NCBI GenBank assembly: GCA_900317835.1
Contig: ONIL01000027.1
Coordinates: 1 to 37,656 of the forward strand
Origin: an uncultured Prevotellaceae bacterium
GTDB lineage: Bacteria; Bacteroidota; Bacteroidia; Bacteroidales; Muribaculaceae
DNA length: 37,656 bases
Direction: 5' to 3'
In this document: piece after piece, positions 1-8,496 of the stretch
Layout: every line of letters starts with the position of its first letter
Numbering within the stretch: position 1 is the first letter of the stretch
Position numbers and translations under genes: made by a program
Notes under the pieces: generated by a model
The model's database searches: none
What the model saw: the letters and a program-made list of their open reading frames with translations, nothing else
Told to the model about the DNA's origin: nothing

Positions 1-497
1 TTGAGACGTGCTCGGGCTTTCTGTTCCTCCTCGACTAAGGCCTTCACTTTTTTTAGCAAAGCATTCTCTGCCCTCAGGCGGAGGTTCTCTGCCTGGAGCC
101 TTTCAAGCTCTGTCTGCGGTTCTTTCTTCTTTGGTCTTGCCATCGGATCTTTGGGTGGACGTCCTCGTCGTTTTACATCATATAGGGAGCCTCCAGCACG
201 GATTATCCTCAACCACGACTTGATAGTGCTGCGGTGCACGTCATAATGGAGGCTCAGATGCGACAAAGGTACTCCTTTTTTCGTATGTTCTAAAATGATT
301 TTCTCTTTTTCCGCCGCCGTGTAATTAAGGCATTTTGCCGATGCGTGAAGACCGGCCTCGCCATAAAGCCTGAAACGAGCCAACCAATTTCGAACCTCAT
401 GACGGTCAAGATGCTGCTCTCGACATACTGTTTGCAGACCTTTACCACACGTGATTTCGCTTATAATACTCAGCTTTTCTTCAAAACCATACTTCAT
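1..497 (-). CDS. IS3-family transposase OrfA (partial, C-terminus outside window)
   Basis: An open minus-strand frame runs from ATG at 497 to the window edge (165 codons, no stop). The start reads MKYGFEEKLSIISEI. Two helix-turn-helix segments follow, roughly residues 15-45 (CREQHLDRHEVRNWLARF) and 70-100 (VPLSHLSLHYDVHRSTIKSW). Then come a basic linker (RRGRPPKD) and a leucine zipper (LERLQAENLRLRAENALL, about residues 130-150). This is the layout of IS150-type OrfA (InsJ), the DNA-binding half of the transposase. An A7G run (T7 at 48-54 on the plus strand) lies in the zipper-proximal part and matches an A-AAA-AAG slippery heptamer, the usual -1 frameshift signal of IS3 elements. Because the zero frame also stays open, I cannot tell whether the shift is used. 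OrfB would lie left of the window. Confidence 0.85.
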   Translation of the reverse strand, partial: MKYGFEEKLSIISEITCGKGLQTVCREQHLDRHEVRNWLARFRLYGEAGLHASAKCLNYTAAEKEKIILEHTKKGVPLSHLSLHYDVHRSTIKSWLRIIRAGGSLYDVKRRGRPPKDPMARPKKKEPQTELERLQAENLRLRAENALLKKVKALVEEEQKARARL

Positions 498-548
498 AAA
501 CAAATTGCACTCCAAAAGTTTTGTGTCTAACTTTTGGGGTGCAGTTCA
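1..548 (-). mobile_element. IS3-family insertion sequence, left end (truncated by window edge)
   Basis: On the minus strand the element starts at 548 with TGAACTGCACCCCAAAAGTT, which has the TG start and AAAAGTTAGAC core typical of IS150-group IS3 terminal repeats. Its orfA start codon lies about 50 bp inside. Just inside the end, AACTTTTGG (529-537) is echoed by CCAAAAGTTT (512-521), forming a small inverted repeat. The other end lies outside the window, so intactness, length and target duplication cannot be judged. The bases directly outside are CCT (549-551), one side of a possible 3-bp target duplication. Confidence 0.8.
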
Positions 549-599
549 CCTGAGCGTGAGGGGTTTTCTTTTTTGTCACCTGGTGTGCGGTGCTACTGT

Positions 600-845
600 G
601 ACGATGAAGGCCATCTGCGCTTCGCTGGGTTTACCGTGCGAGCTATGCGCTCGTCTCAGGAGTAATACCTCCAGTAGAGCACGCAATTACCCGCTACAGT
701 TGTCGTCTGTGTGATATGAATGTTGAACAGTCTCGATGGGGGCGATTGAACTGGTGCTGGGCATAACGCTAATTTTCCTGCCGACTTTTGTTGCAGGAAG
801 GGCCATTTTGAGACGCAACTGCTGGAAATAGTGGTTGCGTTTTTG
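600..845 (+). ncRNA. Candidate structured RNA ending in a terminator (family not recognised)
   Basis: The gene-free stretch 549-987 holds more base pairing than expected. By eye: an outer helix GACGATGA (600-607) with TTGTCGTC (700-707); GGGT (627-630) with ACCC (689-692); CGTGC (635-639) with GCACG (679-683). Inside these sit two small hairpins, GAGC/GCTC (640-652) and GGAG/CTCC (659-672). Further on are a 7-bp hairpin TTCCTGC/GCAGGAA (775-799) and a terminator at 813-845. No conserved motif of RNase P RNA, tmRNA, SRP RNA or a riboswitch that I know is present. No promoter is visible, and the IS may have replaced one. The helices were picked by eye and could be chance. Confidence 0.25.
813..845 (+). 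terminator. Intrinsic terminator
   Basis: ACGCAAC (813-819) pairs with GTTGCGT (834-840) and is followed by TTTTG. It faces the plus strand and ends whatever is transcribed from the 549-812 stretch, before the promoter of the gene at 988. The left arm with its flank (GAGACGCAA) resembles the arm of the palindromic repeat at 21180. Confidence 0.6.
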
Positions 846-868
846 TTGGGCTGTTTTTGGGCCTTTTT

Positions 869-900
869 GTTGTATTTTTTGTGTGTTTTTTCTACATTTG
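869..900 (+). promoter_or_regulatory. Bacteroidetes-type promoter for the gene at 988
   Basis: TACATTTG (893-900) matches the TAnnTTTG -7 element exactly. GTTG at 869-872 lies 20 nt upstream as a weak -33 element. The leader would be about 80 nt. Confidence 0.55.
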
Positions 901-987
901 CGATTGAAAAGTATTTGTTTTTTTGATGTTTAGTTCAAAAAAGAATCTGTTTGTTATTCACATCGTTAACTTTTAATCATTTTTATT

Positions 988-1878
988 ATGAAGAAATTTT
1001 TATCCTTCTTTTTTGCTGCCGCACTGGCAATGACTGCCCAGGCCCAGTTTCTTGATTGGATCGAGGTGGGAGACTATTACAACCCCACCGAGCTCTATAA
1101 CGGCTCTTACTTTGACATGGCACCAACCAACTTCTATGTGGCTCACACCGGCGCCCAGATGATTTACACGCCCGACTTGATAACTGGCATGGAAGGCAGG
1201 GACGGTATGAAGATCAAGTATCTGAACTTCAAGTTCTATAGCGAATCATTTGAAGAGATTATCCGCAATGCGAAAGTGTATCTTCAAGGAATTGATGCCA
1301 CCGAATTTGCCATCAATGACGATGGCGTAAAACAATTCTTCGATTTCGGCGAACTTGTTGCTGAAGGTCGATATGACTTGGAATTGCTTGATTGCTATGG
1401 AGAAGACCAGGTTCTCGCTTTTGAATTGGAAGAACCGTTTAACTATATCCCTGGCAAGAGCCTGCTTGTGACCATCGTCTTTGACGCTGAAGATGACGAC
1501 AACTGCACCATGGGCAGCGATTATGCACCCTTCTACACTTCGGGCATTCGTGGCAAGGCGATGACCTACACCAGCAACTGGACCAGTTTCGTTGACTTTG
1601 CTATGAGTCCCAACTTCCCCAATGCTACCGTCACGCTGGGTTGCGGCACCAATGTCGATCTGCCTGTGACCGAGATAGGTTACACCTATGAGAAGATGCG
1701 TGGTGACGTTAATGGAGACGGCATTGTGAACATCGCTGATGTTAGCTTCTATATTGACTACCTGCTGAGTGGCGAATCTACTGGCTTTTACGAGGTAAAT
1801 GCCTATGTTGACAATGACAGCAGCATCACCATCGGCGATGTCACCAGGTTAATCGACATGGTATTAATCGGAAATTAA
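988..1878 (+). CDS. Secreted protein of unknown function with C-terminal dockerin-like repeats
   Basis: The protein has 296 residues. MKKFLSFFFAAALAMTAQAQ is a clear Sec signal peptide with cleavage after AQA. Residues about 20-230 are rich in aromatic and acidic residues with beta-strand-like alternation; I do not recognise the fold. From about residue 238 there are two dockerin-type calcium-binding repeats. The first, GDVNGDGIVNIADV, has the full D-N-D-N-D ligand pattern. The second (YVDNDSSITIGDV) is degenerate. The same type of tail ends three other secreted proteins in this window, so it is probably an attachment or sorting module. The gene has its own promoter, no close plus-strand partner and an A/T-rich leader without a Shine-Dalgarno site. 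Function unknown. Confidence 0.8.
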   Translation: MKKFLSFFFAAALAMTAQAQFLDWIEVGDYYNPTELYNGSYFDMAPTNFYVAHTGAQMIYTPDLITGMEGRDGMKIKYLNFKFYSESFEEIIRNAKVYLQGIDATEFAINDDGVKQFFDFGELVAEGRYDLELLDCYGEDQVLAFELEEPFNYIPGKSLLVTIVFDAEDDDNCTMGSDYAPFYTSGIRGKAMTYTSNWTSFVDFAMSPNFPNATVTLGCGTNVDLPVTEIGYTYEKMRGDVNGDGIVNIADVSFYIDYLLSGESTGFYEVNAYVDNDSSITIGDVTRLIDMVLIGN

Positions 1879-1930
1879 TCGGGCAACCTGTATCAATAAT
1901 AATCTGCTGCAACACGAAATGTCTCGCCTT

Positions 1931-1955
1931 AAAAAAGAACCGCTCTAGCGAGCGG
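1931..1955 (-). terminator. Minus-facing terminator-like hairpin
   Basis: CCGCTC (1940-1945) pairs with GAGCGG (1950-1955). Read on the minus strand it is followed by TTCTTTTTT, a typical U tract. On the plus strand it is followed by GAAATAAAA, so it should not end the gene at 988. No minus-strand gene lies to its right, so it may block antisense transcription or be a relic. Confidence 0.4.
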
Positions 1956-1990
1956 GAAATAAAATTGAATATTAACTATTCAAAATAAAA

Positions 1991-2007
1991 TATTTTTGTT
2001 ATTTTTG
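1991..2007 (+). promoter_or_regulatory. Two overlapping -7 elements upstream of the gene at 2101
   Basis: TATTTTTG occurs twice, at 1991-1998 and 2000-2007, and both match TAnnTTTG. ATTG at 1964-1967 is a possible -33 element, 23 nt before the first copy. The leader would be about 90 nt. Confidence 0.45.
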
Positions 2008-2100
2008 TAGCGCGAGATGAATAAGGAATGACTAATCTCGTTAATTGACTGACTATTTTGTTATTAACATAATTAATTACTAAACTCAGTTCTGTTTTTT

Positions 2101-3588
2101 ATGAAAAAAGTTATTTCTCTTCTTTTTGTGGCTATGCTGGCGATGTCGGCGTGGGCTGACGTGACTGTGACCTTTATCCCGGGTACCACCGTTGGCAACA
2201 ACATGTCGGCTAACGCTTTTGACGAAATGTCGCTCGATGGCGTGACGATCACGTGCACTTCAGGAGCTTTTGCCCAGACGCAGTACCGCTTTGGCGGTGG
2301 CAGCACATCGACGTTCACCTCAACTGTGGGTAATATCAAGAAGGTGGAATTCACTTGTCTGGGTTCTTTTGGCCAGACTTATGGCCCCGACTTCTATGGT
2401 GATGGTTACACCGCTCATTCAGGCAGTAATATTGGTGTGTGGCAAGGTGATACCACTTCATTTGTCCTGAAAGCCGCCTCCCAGGTTCGTGTCACAAAGA
2501 TTGTCGTGACCATAGCCGAGGATGTGGTCACCGAGCTTGTTGCTCCCGAGTTCCACCCCAACGGCGGTGAGTTCACCGGCAGCTTGGAAGTTACCTTGAC
2601 TTGCGCAACCGAGAATGCCCAGATTTATTACTTCGAGGGCACCCCCGAAGGCGAATGGACGGGTCAGACATTCTACAATGCTCCTTTCTATGTGACCGAG
2701 ACCAAGACTTACACGGCCTATTCCGTCAAGGGTGATGAGATGAGCGAGTTTTTGACCGTCACGTTCACCAAGGTTGAGCTGACTGTCGAGCCTCCCGTGT
2801 TCACTCCTGCTTCGTGCAGCTTTGCCGACCGCCTGGATGTGACGCTGGCATGCGCTACTCCTAATGCCCGCATCTACTACAGCCTTGACAATGAGCTGTG
2901 GAGCGAGTACTCTGGTGCGATTCCCGTGACCGATGACTTGACCATTTGGGCTAAGGCTGTTGTCGGTGACGTGGAGAGCGAGGTAGTTAGCGCTACCTAC
3001 ACCAAGTTGCCCGCCACCACTGTGGATGTAGTCTTCGACGCTACGGTTGACAAGGGCGATGGCACCACCACGCGCAGCCACTTCACCATCGTGAAGGATG
3101 GCGTGACCCTGTACTGCGGTGACGGTACGGTTTATCCTGACCAGTACCGCATCTATGCCAGCGACTCCGCTTGCTTGACCTTTACTGCTGCAGTTCCCAT
3201 CGTCAAGATTGAGTTTGAGGGCGTGAGCGGCTATCCTGCCAGCAACCTCAAGATTGCCGAGGGCTATGATGGTACTTTCACAACCAGTAATCCTGACGGC
3301 GTGTGGGAAGGTGTTGCCAATGAGGTTTCATTTGACATCACCAAGCAGGCCCGTTTCTACACGATTACTGTGACTCTTGCTGGTGAAGTTGAGCCCGAGT
3401 TCCCCATCGGAGACGTGAACCATGACACCTATGTGAACATCACTGATGTCACAGCCCTGATCGACTATGTGCTCTCGGGCAGTGTCGATATTCCCGCTGA
3501 GGGCAACCTCAATGGTGACGAAGCTATCAATATTGCCGATGTTACCGCACTGATTGATTATGTGTTGAGTGGCACCATCGGTGAATAG
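2101..3588 (+). CDS. Secreted multidomain protein with chitobiase-C-like and dockerin-like domains
   Basis: The protein has 495 residues and a Sec signal (MKKVISLLFVAMLAMSAWA). The body reads as A-B-B-A. Domain A (about 20-137) ends GVWQGDTTSFVLKAASQ...TKIVVTIA, and a second A (about 305-430) ends GVWEGVANEVSFDITKQ...YTITVTLAG, so they look like diverged duplicates. Between them are two consecutive domains of about 80 residues (APEFHPNGGEF...VTFTK and PPVFTPASCSF...ATYTK). These resemble the Fn3-like chitobiase/beta-hexosaminidase C-terminal domain (CHB_HEX_C / Fn3-associated). The C-terminus has two near-canonical dockerin repeats (GDVNHDTYVNITDV, GNLNGDEAINIADV), each followed by TALIDYVLSG. 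There is no catalytic domain, so a binding, scaffold or surface role is likely. Substrate unknown. Confidence 0.8.
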   Translation: MKKVISLLFVAMLAMSAWADVTVTFIPGTTVGNNMSANAFDEMSLDGVTITCTSGAFAQTQYRFGGGSTSTFTSTVGNIKKVEFTCLGSFGQTYGPDFYGDGYTAHSGSNIGVWQGDTTSFVLKAASQVRVTKIVVTIAEDVVTELVAPEFHPNGGEFTGSLEVTLTCATENAQIYYFEGTPEGEWTGQTFYNAPFYVTETKTYTAYSVKGDEMSEFLTVTFTKVELTVEPPVFTPASCSFADRLDVTLACATPNARIYYSLDNELWSEYSGAIPVTDDLTIWAKAVVGDVESEVVSATYTKLPATTVDVVFDATVDKGDGTTTRSHFTIVKDGVTLYCGDGTVYPDQYRIYASDSACLTFTAAVPIVKIEFEGVSGYPASNLKIAEGYDGTFTTSNPDGVWEGVANEVSFDITKQARFYTITVTLAGEVEPEFPIGDVNHDTYVNITDVTALIDYVLSGSVDIPAEGNLNGDEAINIADVTALIDYVLSGTIGE

Positions 3589-3616
3589 CTCTTTTCATAA
3601 CGTTATTATTTGAAAT

Positions 3617-3652
3617 GGGGAAGCTCGATAATGCGGGCTTCCTCTTTTTTTT
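3617..3652 (+). terminator. Intrinsic terminator of the gene at 2101
   Basis: GGGGAAGC (3617-3624) pairs with GCTTCCTC (3637-3644, one G-T pair), followed by TTTTTTTTG. It lies about 30 nt after the stop codon. Confidence 0.85.
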
Positions 3653-3693
3653 GTAAAATAGTGCCGAGAGATGTAGAATACGGGCTAAAAAGC

Positions 3694-3724
3694 TTTGATT
3701 TAACAGCCGTAATGCTTACCTTTG
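3694..3724 (+). promoter_or_regulatory. Strong Bacteroidetes promoter for the patatin gene
   Basis: TTTG (3694-3697), 19 nt, then TACCTTTG (3717-3724): both elements match consensus at consensus spacing. The start codon at 3758 gives a leader of about 28 nt. Confidence 0.8.
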
Positions 3725-3757
3725 TGGTACGAATTTTTTTGATATAATACTGATATT

Positions 3758-5362
3758 ATGGATACTGATTTGAATATAGGGATGTCTTTCTCGGGCGGAG
3801 GCTATCGTGCGGCGGCGTTTGATCTTGGCGCCTTGTCGTTCATGAACTCCATCCGTTTGGAGGATGGGCGGACACTGTTAGACTGTGTGAAGGTCTTGAC
3901 GTCGGTGTCGGGCGGCACAATCACGGCGCTGAAATATATGCTCGCCCGTGCCCGTGGACAAGAAGTGGAGCAGATGATAGACGAGTTGTTTGATTTCCTT
4001 TGCAACGGGGACGTGATTATCAAGGGCTTGCAGGGCCTGAGTGACGAGAAAGCCAACCGTAATGCCTCGAGTATCAGGATCATGGCCAACATTTATGACG
4101 AGTATTTATTCGGTGGAGCTGTCATGGGTGACATTATCGACAACCATGACAAGGTGCCGGTCTCTGACTACACGGCGCTGGCGACCGACTTTGACAACTC
4201 ATTGCCTTTCCGTTTCCGCCTGACTAAAGGTCAGATGATTGATGGCGAGCGGATGACCTTCGGCGTTTTCGGCAACCAGAAGCACAACATCAGCCGCTCA
4301 GTGGTGCGGCACATTACACTGGGCGAGGCATTGGCGTGCTCATCTTGTTTTCCCAGCGGCTTTGAGCCGATGATGTATCCTGACGATTTCAAGGTGTCTC
4401 AGATGCCGGAAGTCGCTTGCAATATCAAGTGTCGTTTCGGCATCATGGACGGAGGCGTGGTTGACAACCAGGGTCTTGACCCGATTATTCTGGCCGAGGA
4501 GCGTTTGCGCAAGTACCGTGAAGACAAGGAACGCACCGACTGTGCTCTGGATCTGGTCATCATCAGTGACGTGGCCAGTCCTTACATGACGGGATATACC
4601 CCATGTGAGCAAATGATGCCTAAAGGTGTCGGCAAGCTGACCTTGGGTCGCCTTCGCAACTATGGACTGATTGCGCTGGTGGTCTCTATGGTGTTGTTCA
4701 TCCTCGCGTTGGTGTTGGGCAGTAACTTCTGGTTGGGTGTGATGTCGGTGATATTGGCGTTAATCACTATTGCCAATATTATTGGCGCTGTGTTGAAGAA
4801 CAAGATGTTTGGCGCTATCCAGCGCACATTTGTCGGTAATAATGCCACCTTCCTGAGTCATTTGAAGTTTGCCACTCTTGAGTCGATGTTGATGAACCGC
4901 GCAAAGTCAATCATCATGTTGAGCAGCGAGGTCTTCCTCAAGCGTTTGCGCCAAGTGAATTACAGCAGCCTGTATGACCAAGAGGAATGGTTCAACCGCA
5001 TGGTGACCAGTACCATCTACGAACTGCGTCCTGGTGAGCGCTGGGCAAGTAAGATCAAGAATGGTACCATCCCCTCTTATCTTGAGCCCAGCAAGGCTGT
5101 TCAGCATAATAGCGCGCAGGCTGCCAGCATGGGCACGACCCTGTGGTTTACCGCTGAGGAGAAATCAGCTGGCATGCCCCAGGCCCTGATGGCCGCCGGG
5201 CAGTACAACATCTGCTACAACCTGCTCGATTATATCGAGAAGATCGAGAAGGATCCGACGAACCTCACCGCAGCTCACCAACAACTGATTGCCTGCAAGC
5301 CACAACTGCTTTCGGCCTGGCAACGCTTCCAGAAGGACCCCCATTGGATGCTCAAGAAATAG
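3758..5362 (+). CDS. Patatin-like phospholipase with a transmembrane hairpin
   Basis: The 534-residue protein has the patatin serine-aspartate dyad. The oxyanion-hole glycine loop is SFSGGGYRAA (residues 10-19), the nucleophile motif is SVSGG with Ser51, and the Asp motif is MDGGVVDNQG with Asp231. No signal peptide is visible. Residues about 303-346 form two closely spaced hydrophobic segments (LIALVVSMVLFILALVLG and LGVMSVILALITIANIIGAV), predicting a membrane hairpin. The remaining 190 residues have no motif I recognise. Patatins are lipid acyl hydrolases, so the likely role is membrane phospholipid or lipid hydrolysis at the inner membrane, with the catalytic domain probably cytoplasmic. 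It is a single-gene unit with its own promoter and a hairpin after the stop. Family call is firm; substrate is unknown. Confidence 0.88.
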   Translation: MDTDLNIGMSFSGGGYRAAAFDLGALSFMNSIRLEDGRTLLDCVKVLTSVSGGTITALKYMLARARGQEVEQMIDELFDFLCNGDVIIKGLQGLSDEKANRNASSIRIMANIYDEYLFGGAVMGDIIDNHDKVPVSDYTALATDFDNSLPFRFRLTKGQMIDGERMTFGVFGNQKHNISRSVVRHITLGEALACSSCFPSGFEPMMYPDDFKVSQMPEVACNIKCRFGIMDGGVVDNQGLDPIILAEERLRKYREDKERTDCALDLVIISDVASPYMTGYTPCEQMMPKGVGKLTLGRLRNYGLIALVVSMVLFILALVLGSNFWLGVMSVILALITIANIIGAVLKNKMFGAIQRTFVGNNATFLSHLKFATLESMLMNRAKSIIMLSSEVFLKRLRQVNYSSLYDQEEWFNRMVTSTIYELRPGERWASKIKNGTIPSYLEPSKAVQHNSAQAASMGTTLWFTAEEKSAGMPQALMAAGQYNICYNLLDYIEKIEKDPTNLTAAHQQLIACKPQLLSAWQRFQKDPHWMLKK

Positions 5363-5381
5363 TTGAATCCTTGTACCCGTC

Positions 5382-5400
5382 AAGAGCTGTTATCGCTCTT
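5382..5400 (+). terminator. Terminator-like hairpin after the patatin gene
   Basis: AAGAGC (5382-5387) pairs with GCTCTT (5395-5400) across a 7-nt loop. It is followed by a C/T-rich run rather than a pure T tract, so it is a modest terminator at best. Confidence 0.45.
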
Positions 5401-5532
5401 CTCTCCCGAAATGTCAGTGGGAAAAAGGGCTGATAGTGCCAATAGGTGAAGATGTGTTGACGGCTTGAAGTAGGGTAGGGGAATGAAACATATTTTAAGG
5501 GGAAATCATGTGCTGATGTCGTGCAAAAGGTG

Positions 5533-5540
5533 TACCTTTG
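5533..5540 (+). promoter_or_regulatory. -7 element upstream of the DUF4491 gene
   Basis: TACCTTTG matches TAnnTTTG. No clear TTTG lies 19-21 nt upstream. Its position rules out the most upstream possible start (5538) for the next gene and favours a start near 5601. Confidence 0.5.
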
Positions 5541-5600
5541 CAGTGTGAAAGCCGCCGCATGACCATGTGTGGTGGCTGTGGGATTATGCTTGTCAAAACA

Positions 5601-5945
5601 ATGATGGATTTTTTATCGACATATCATCTTCAAGGCTTGGTGTTGGGCCTGTGCTCCTTACTGATTATTGGCATTTGCCATCCCATTGTCATTAAGGGGG
5701 AGTACCACTTTGGACAGCGTTTCAAGTGGTTCTTTGCTGTGGCCGGTTTGTTGCTGTGCCTGGGATCGTTGCTCGTTGACGGCGTGATGCTCTCGTCGTT
5801 GATGGGCGTTGGGGCTTTTTCTTGCTTCTGGGGCATCAAGGAAATGGGCGATCAGCAGGAACGGGTCCGCAAGGGATGGTTCCCGCGCAATCCCCGTCGC
5901 ACCTATCCATGGGATAATCCCACACAAACGACAGACAATCAATGA
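5601..5945 (+). CDS. DUF4491 family small membrane protein
   Basis: With the start at 5601 (ATGATG; 5604 is equally possible) the protein has about 114 residues. It contains three hydrophobic segments, separated by HPIVIKGEYHFGQR and followed by a cytosolic-looking tail VRKGWFPRNPRR. This HPxVIKGEYxFG plus RVRKGWFPxNP pattern is what I know as DUF4491, a Bacteroidetes family of unknown function. The frame opens further upstream (5538), but the -7 element at 5533-5540 overlaps that start and the family begins just before the first hydrophobic segment. The stop overlaps the start of the phosphoesterase gene (ATGA), so the two are translationally coupled. Confidence 0.75.
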   Translation: MMDFLSTYHLQGLVLGLCSLLIIGICHPIVIKGEYHFGQRFKWFFAVAGLLLCLGSLLVDGVMLSSLMGVGAFSCFWGIKEMGDQQERVRKGWFPRNPRRTYPWDNPTQTTDNQ

Positions 5946-7774
5946 CAGACGTTAAGGCAATACTGCTGACCATGCTTCTTGGGCTCACGGGCACGGTATG
6001 GAGCGCTGCTCAAAATGTGAGTGGCTCCATCACCTGTGACGGTCAAGGTGTTGCCGGTGTCGCTGTGAGCGACGGCCACTCGGTGGTGCTCACCGATGCC
6101 TCGGGCCACTATGCGATGACGAGCGATAAGCAGAATGGCTATGTGTTCTACACGTTGCCGGGCGGTTATGAACCGATGCTGGCCGACGGTTTCAAGCCCC
6201 AGTTCTGGTCAACACTGGCCAGCAGCGATGTCACGATTCCCGAGAAACATGATTTTGTGCTGCGCCAAGTGGACAACGACAGGCACATCGTCATCTTTGG
6301 CGCCGACACCCATTTGGCACGCCGCTACAGTGACTGCGCCTTCTTCAAGAAAGGTATGATTGTCAGCCTGTGCGATGAAGTGTTACGCGCTGAAGGCACA
6401 CCTGTGTACTCGGTGCTGCTGGGCGACCTCACGTGGGACGTGTTCTGGTATCAGAACGATTATGACTTGACCCACTTCATGGCCGACATGACCCACTATG
6501 AATATCCCATGCCGCTGTGGCCGGTCATCGGTAACCACGACCATGACCCCAGCGCGATGCCGTGGGATAACACCGATTGGGTGTCAGCGGGCCTGTGGCG
6601 CACTGTCATGAGCCCCACCTATTACAGTTTCAATTTGGGTCAAGTGCACTATGTCGTTCTCGACGACATCATCTACAAGAACGAACCTAAACCCGGCGAA
6701 GAGTACCCTGAGGGTGTTATGGGTCGCCGCAACTACTGGGCCACCATTACCGACGAGCAGTTGGCATGGCTCAGCGCCGACCTCGCTCTCATCGACAAGA
6801 GTACGCCACTGGTAGTGTGTATGCACATCCCGGCATGGGGCATCACGTCAACACTGGGTTATAACAAGTCGCTGTACAATGCCGACGCATTGTGCGACCT
6901 GCTCAAGGATTTCGATAACGTGAATATCATGAGCGGCCATGTCCACATCAACAACACCACGCGCCCCGATGAGTATCCTAACATTGTCGAGCACAGCATA
7001 GCGGCCACTAGCGGATCGTTATGGCTGACAGCGGCGGTGAGTGGTCACCACATCTGTCAGGACGGCAGCCCTGCGGGTTACCTGCGCTGGACTGTCGATG
7101 GTGACAAGTCGCAGTGGTATTACAAACCCATCCATGAGGGTGAGCGGCAGATGCGCCTCTACGACATGAACACCGTGGGCGATTTCTACAGGACAAACTC
7201 GGCGATGCGTGAAATTCTCAACGATTATCCGTCGAGGGTGGATTATGCGCAGATTGAGCGCAACACAATTATGGTCAATGTGTTTGCCTATGACACCAAG
7301 TGGCAAGTGGACATTTGCGAGGGTGACAGCCTGCTCCAGTGCTCGCGCGTGTACAACGAGGATCCTTACCACACGTTGGCCTATGATGTGCCACAATACG
7401 CTTCGGGCAACTATTACTCGACTTCCTATGCCACTTCTCCGACGGCCCACTTGTTCAAGGCCCAGGCCACTACGGCCGATCGCCCCATTACCGTGCGTGC
7501 CATTGACCCGTTTGGCAACATTTACCTCAAATCCATCACCCGTCCCCACCCCTATGGATTGACCATGGAAAACCGTGAGCAGGACCTGCTGGTGGGAGAC
7601 ACCAATGTTGACAACGAAATCAATATCTCGGATATCAACCTTGTCATCGACATGATTTTGGGGAACGGGATTCACTCTCGCCCTCTCATAGTTGCCGACT
7701 GCAACGGCGATAACGAGGTGAACATTGCCGATATCAACAAGATAATAACGCTTATAGTAAAAAATAACCAATAA
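5942..7774 (+). CDS. Secreted calcineurin-like metallophosphoesterase with dockerin-like tail
   Basis: The protein has 610 residues and begins with a Sec signal ending about SAAQ. Residues about 25-90 resemble the N-terminal carboxypeptidase-regulatory-like domain of this family. The catalytic domain (about 100-350) carries the metallophosphoesterase signature in order: GADTH (D-x-H), GDLTWD, GNHDHD, CMHIP and GHVH. All metal ligands seem present, so it should be an active metal-dependent phosphatase or phosphodiesterase outside the inner membrane. A C-terminal beta domain (about 370-550) is followed by two dockerin-like repeats ([28 protein letters not shown]). The start codon overlaps the DUF4491 stop and trmD starts 1 nt after its stop, so it lies inside a housekeeping operon. 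Substrate unknown. Confidence 0.88.
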   Translation: MTDVKAILLTMLLGLTGTVWSAAQNVSGSITCDGQGVAGVAVSDGHSVVLTDASGHYAMTSDKQNGYVFYTLPGGYEPMLADGFKPQFWSTLASSDVTIPEKHDFVLRQVDNDRHIVIFGADTHLARRYSDCAFFKKGMIVSLCDEVLRAEGTPVYSVLLGDLTWDVFWYQNDYDLTHFMADMTHYEYPMPLWPVIGNHDHDPSAMPWDNTDWVSAGLWRTVMSPTYYSFNLGQVHYVVLDDIIYKNEPKPGEEYPEGVMGRRNYWATITDEQLAWLSADLALIDKSTPLVVCMHIPAWGITSTLGYNKSLYNADALCDLLKDFDNVNIMSGHVHINNTTRPDEYPNIVEHSIAATSGSLWLTAAVSGHHICQDGSPAGYLRWTVDGDKSQWYYKPIHEGERQMRLYDMNTVGDFYRTNSAMREILNDYPSRVDYAQIERNTIMVNVFAYDTKWQVDICEGDSLLQCSRVYNEDPYHTLAYDVPQYASGNYYSTSYATSPTAHLFKAQATTADRPITVRAIDPFGNIYLKSITRPHPYGLTMENREQDLLVGDTNVDNEINISDINLVIDMILGNGIHSRPLIVADCNGDNEVNIADINKIITLIVKNNQ

Positions 7775-7775
7775 A

Positions 7776-8462
7776 ATGCGAATAGATATCCTCACCGTAA
7801 TGCCCGACGCGCTCGAGTCACCACTACACTGCTCCATCCTGCAGCGTGCACAGGACAAGGGCCTCGTTGAGATCCATGTCCACAACCTGCGTGACTGGAG
7901 TTTGCGCAAGCACCGCAAGGTAGATGATTACCCCTTCGGCGGGGAGGCTGGCATGGTGATGCAGATTGAACCCGTGTGGCGTTGCATGGAGGAGTTGAAG
8001 AGCCAGCGCGACTATGACGAAATCATCTTCACGTCGCCCGATGGCGAACAACTCGACCAACCGATGGCCAACGCCCTGTCGCTGAAGGAGAACCTGATGA
8101 TCCTGTGCGGACATTACAAGGGCGTTGATTACCGCATCCGCGAACACCTGATCACCAAGGAAATCACCATTGGTGACTATGTGTTGACGGGTGGTGAATT
8201 GCCCGCGGCCGTAATTGCCGATGCCGTCGTGCGCCTCTTGCCTGGCGCGATCGGTGACGAACAGAGCGCCTTGAACGACTCGTTCCAGGATGGTCTTATC
8301 GAGGCCCCCGTCTATACGCGCCCCGAGGTGTTTAACGGATGGCACGTTCCCGAGATTCTGTTGAGCGGCCATCAGGCCAAAATCGCCGAGTGGAAGATGC
8401 AGATGTCACTTGAGCGCACCCGCCGCCTGCGCCCGTCACTGCTAAAAGACCAAGATTCATAA
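7776..8462 (+). CDS. trmD: tRNA (guanine-N1-)-methyltransferase TrmD
   Basis: The 228-residue protein matches TrmD over its whole length. It begins [11 protein letters not shown] and contains [13 protein letters not shown], the SPOUT trefoil-knot motif [14 protein letters not shown] and [16 protein letters not shown], which bind S-adenosylmethionine and tRNA. The C-terminal domain with [21 protein letters not shown] is also present. TrmD makes m1G37 next to the anticodon of tRNAs that read CCN, CUN and CGG, preventing frameshifts. The gene begins 1 nt after the phosphoesterase stop and is followed by the ftsB-like gene. Size and motifs are normal. Confidence 0.97.
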   Translation: MRIDILTVMPDALESPLHCSILQRAQDKGLVEIHVHNLRDWSLRKHRKVDDYPFGGEAGMVMQIEPVWRCMEELKSQRDYDEIIFTSPDGEQLDQPMANALSLKENLMILCGHYKGVDYRIREHLITKEITIGDYVLTGGELPAAVIADAVVRLLPGAIGDEQSALNDSFQDGLIEAPVYTRPEVFNGWHVPEILLSGHQAKIAEWKMQMSLERTRRLRPSLLKDQDS

Positions 8463-8496
8463 TCATATATACATCATACTCTAAATTCAATAAGAT

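Noticed and set aside
451-714. Plus-strand 87-codon open frame across the IS end
   Set aside because: It crosses the IS boundary and the structured stretch, has no family resemblance, and lies opposite to the real transposase frame.
1931-1955. Hairpin as terminator of the gene at 988
   Set aside because: The T tract is on the minus strand; on the plus strand the hairpin is followed by A-rich sequence.
7019-7918. Long minus-strand frame (299 codons) across the phosphoesterase and trmD
   Set aside because: It spans two well-identified plus-strand genes. Such long antisense frames follow from codon bias in this GC range, and the product has no family features.
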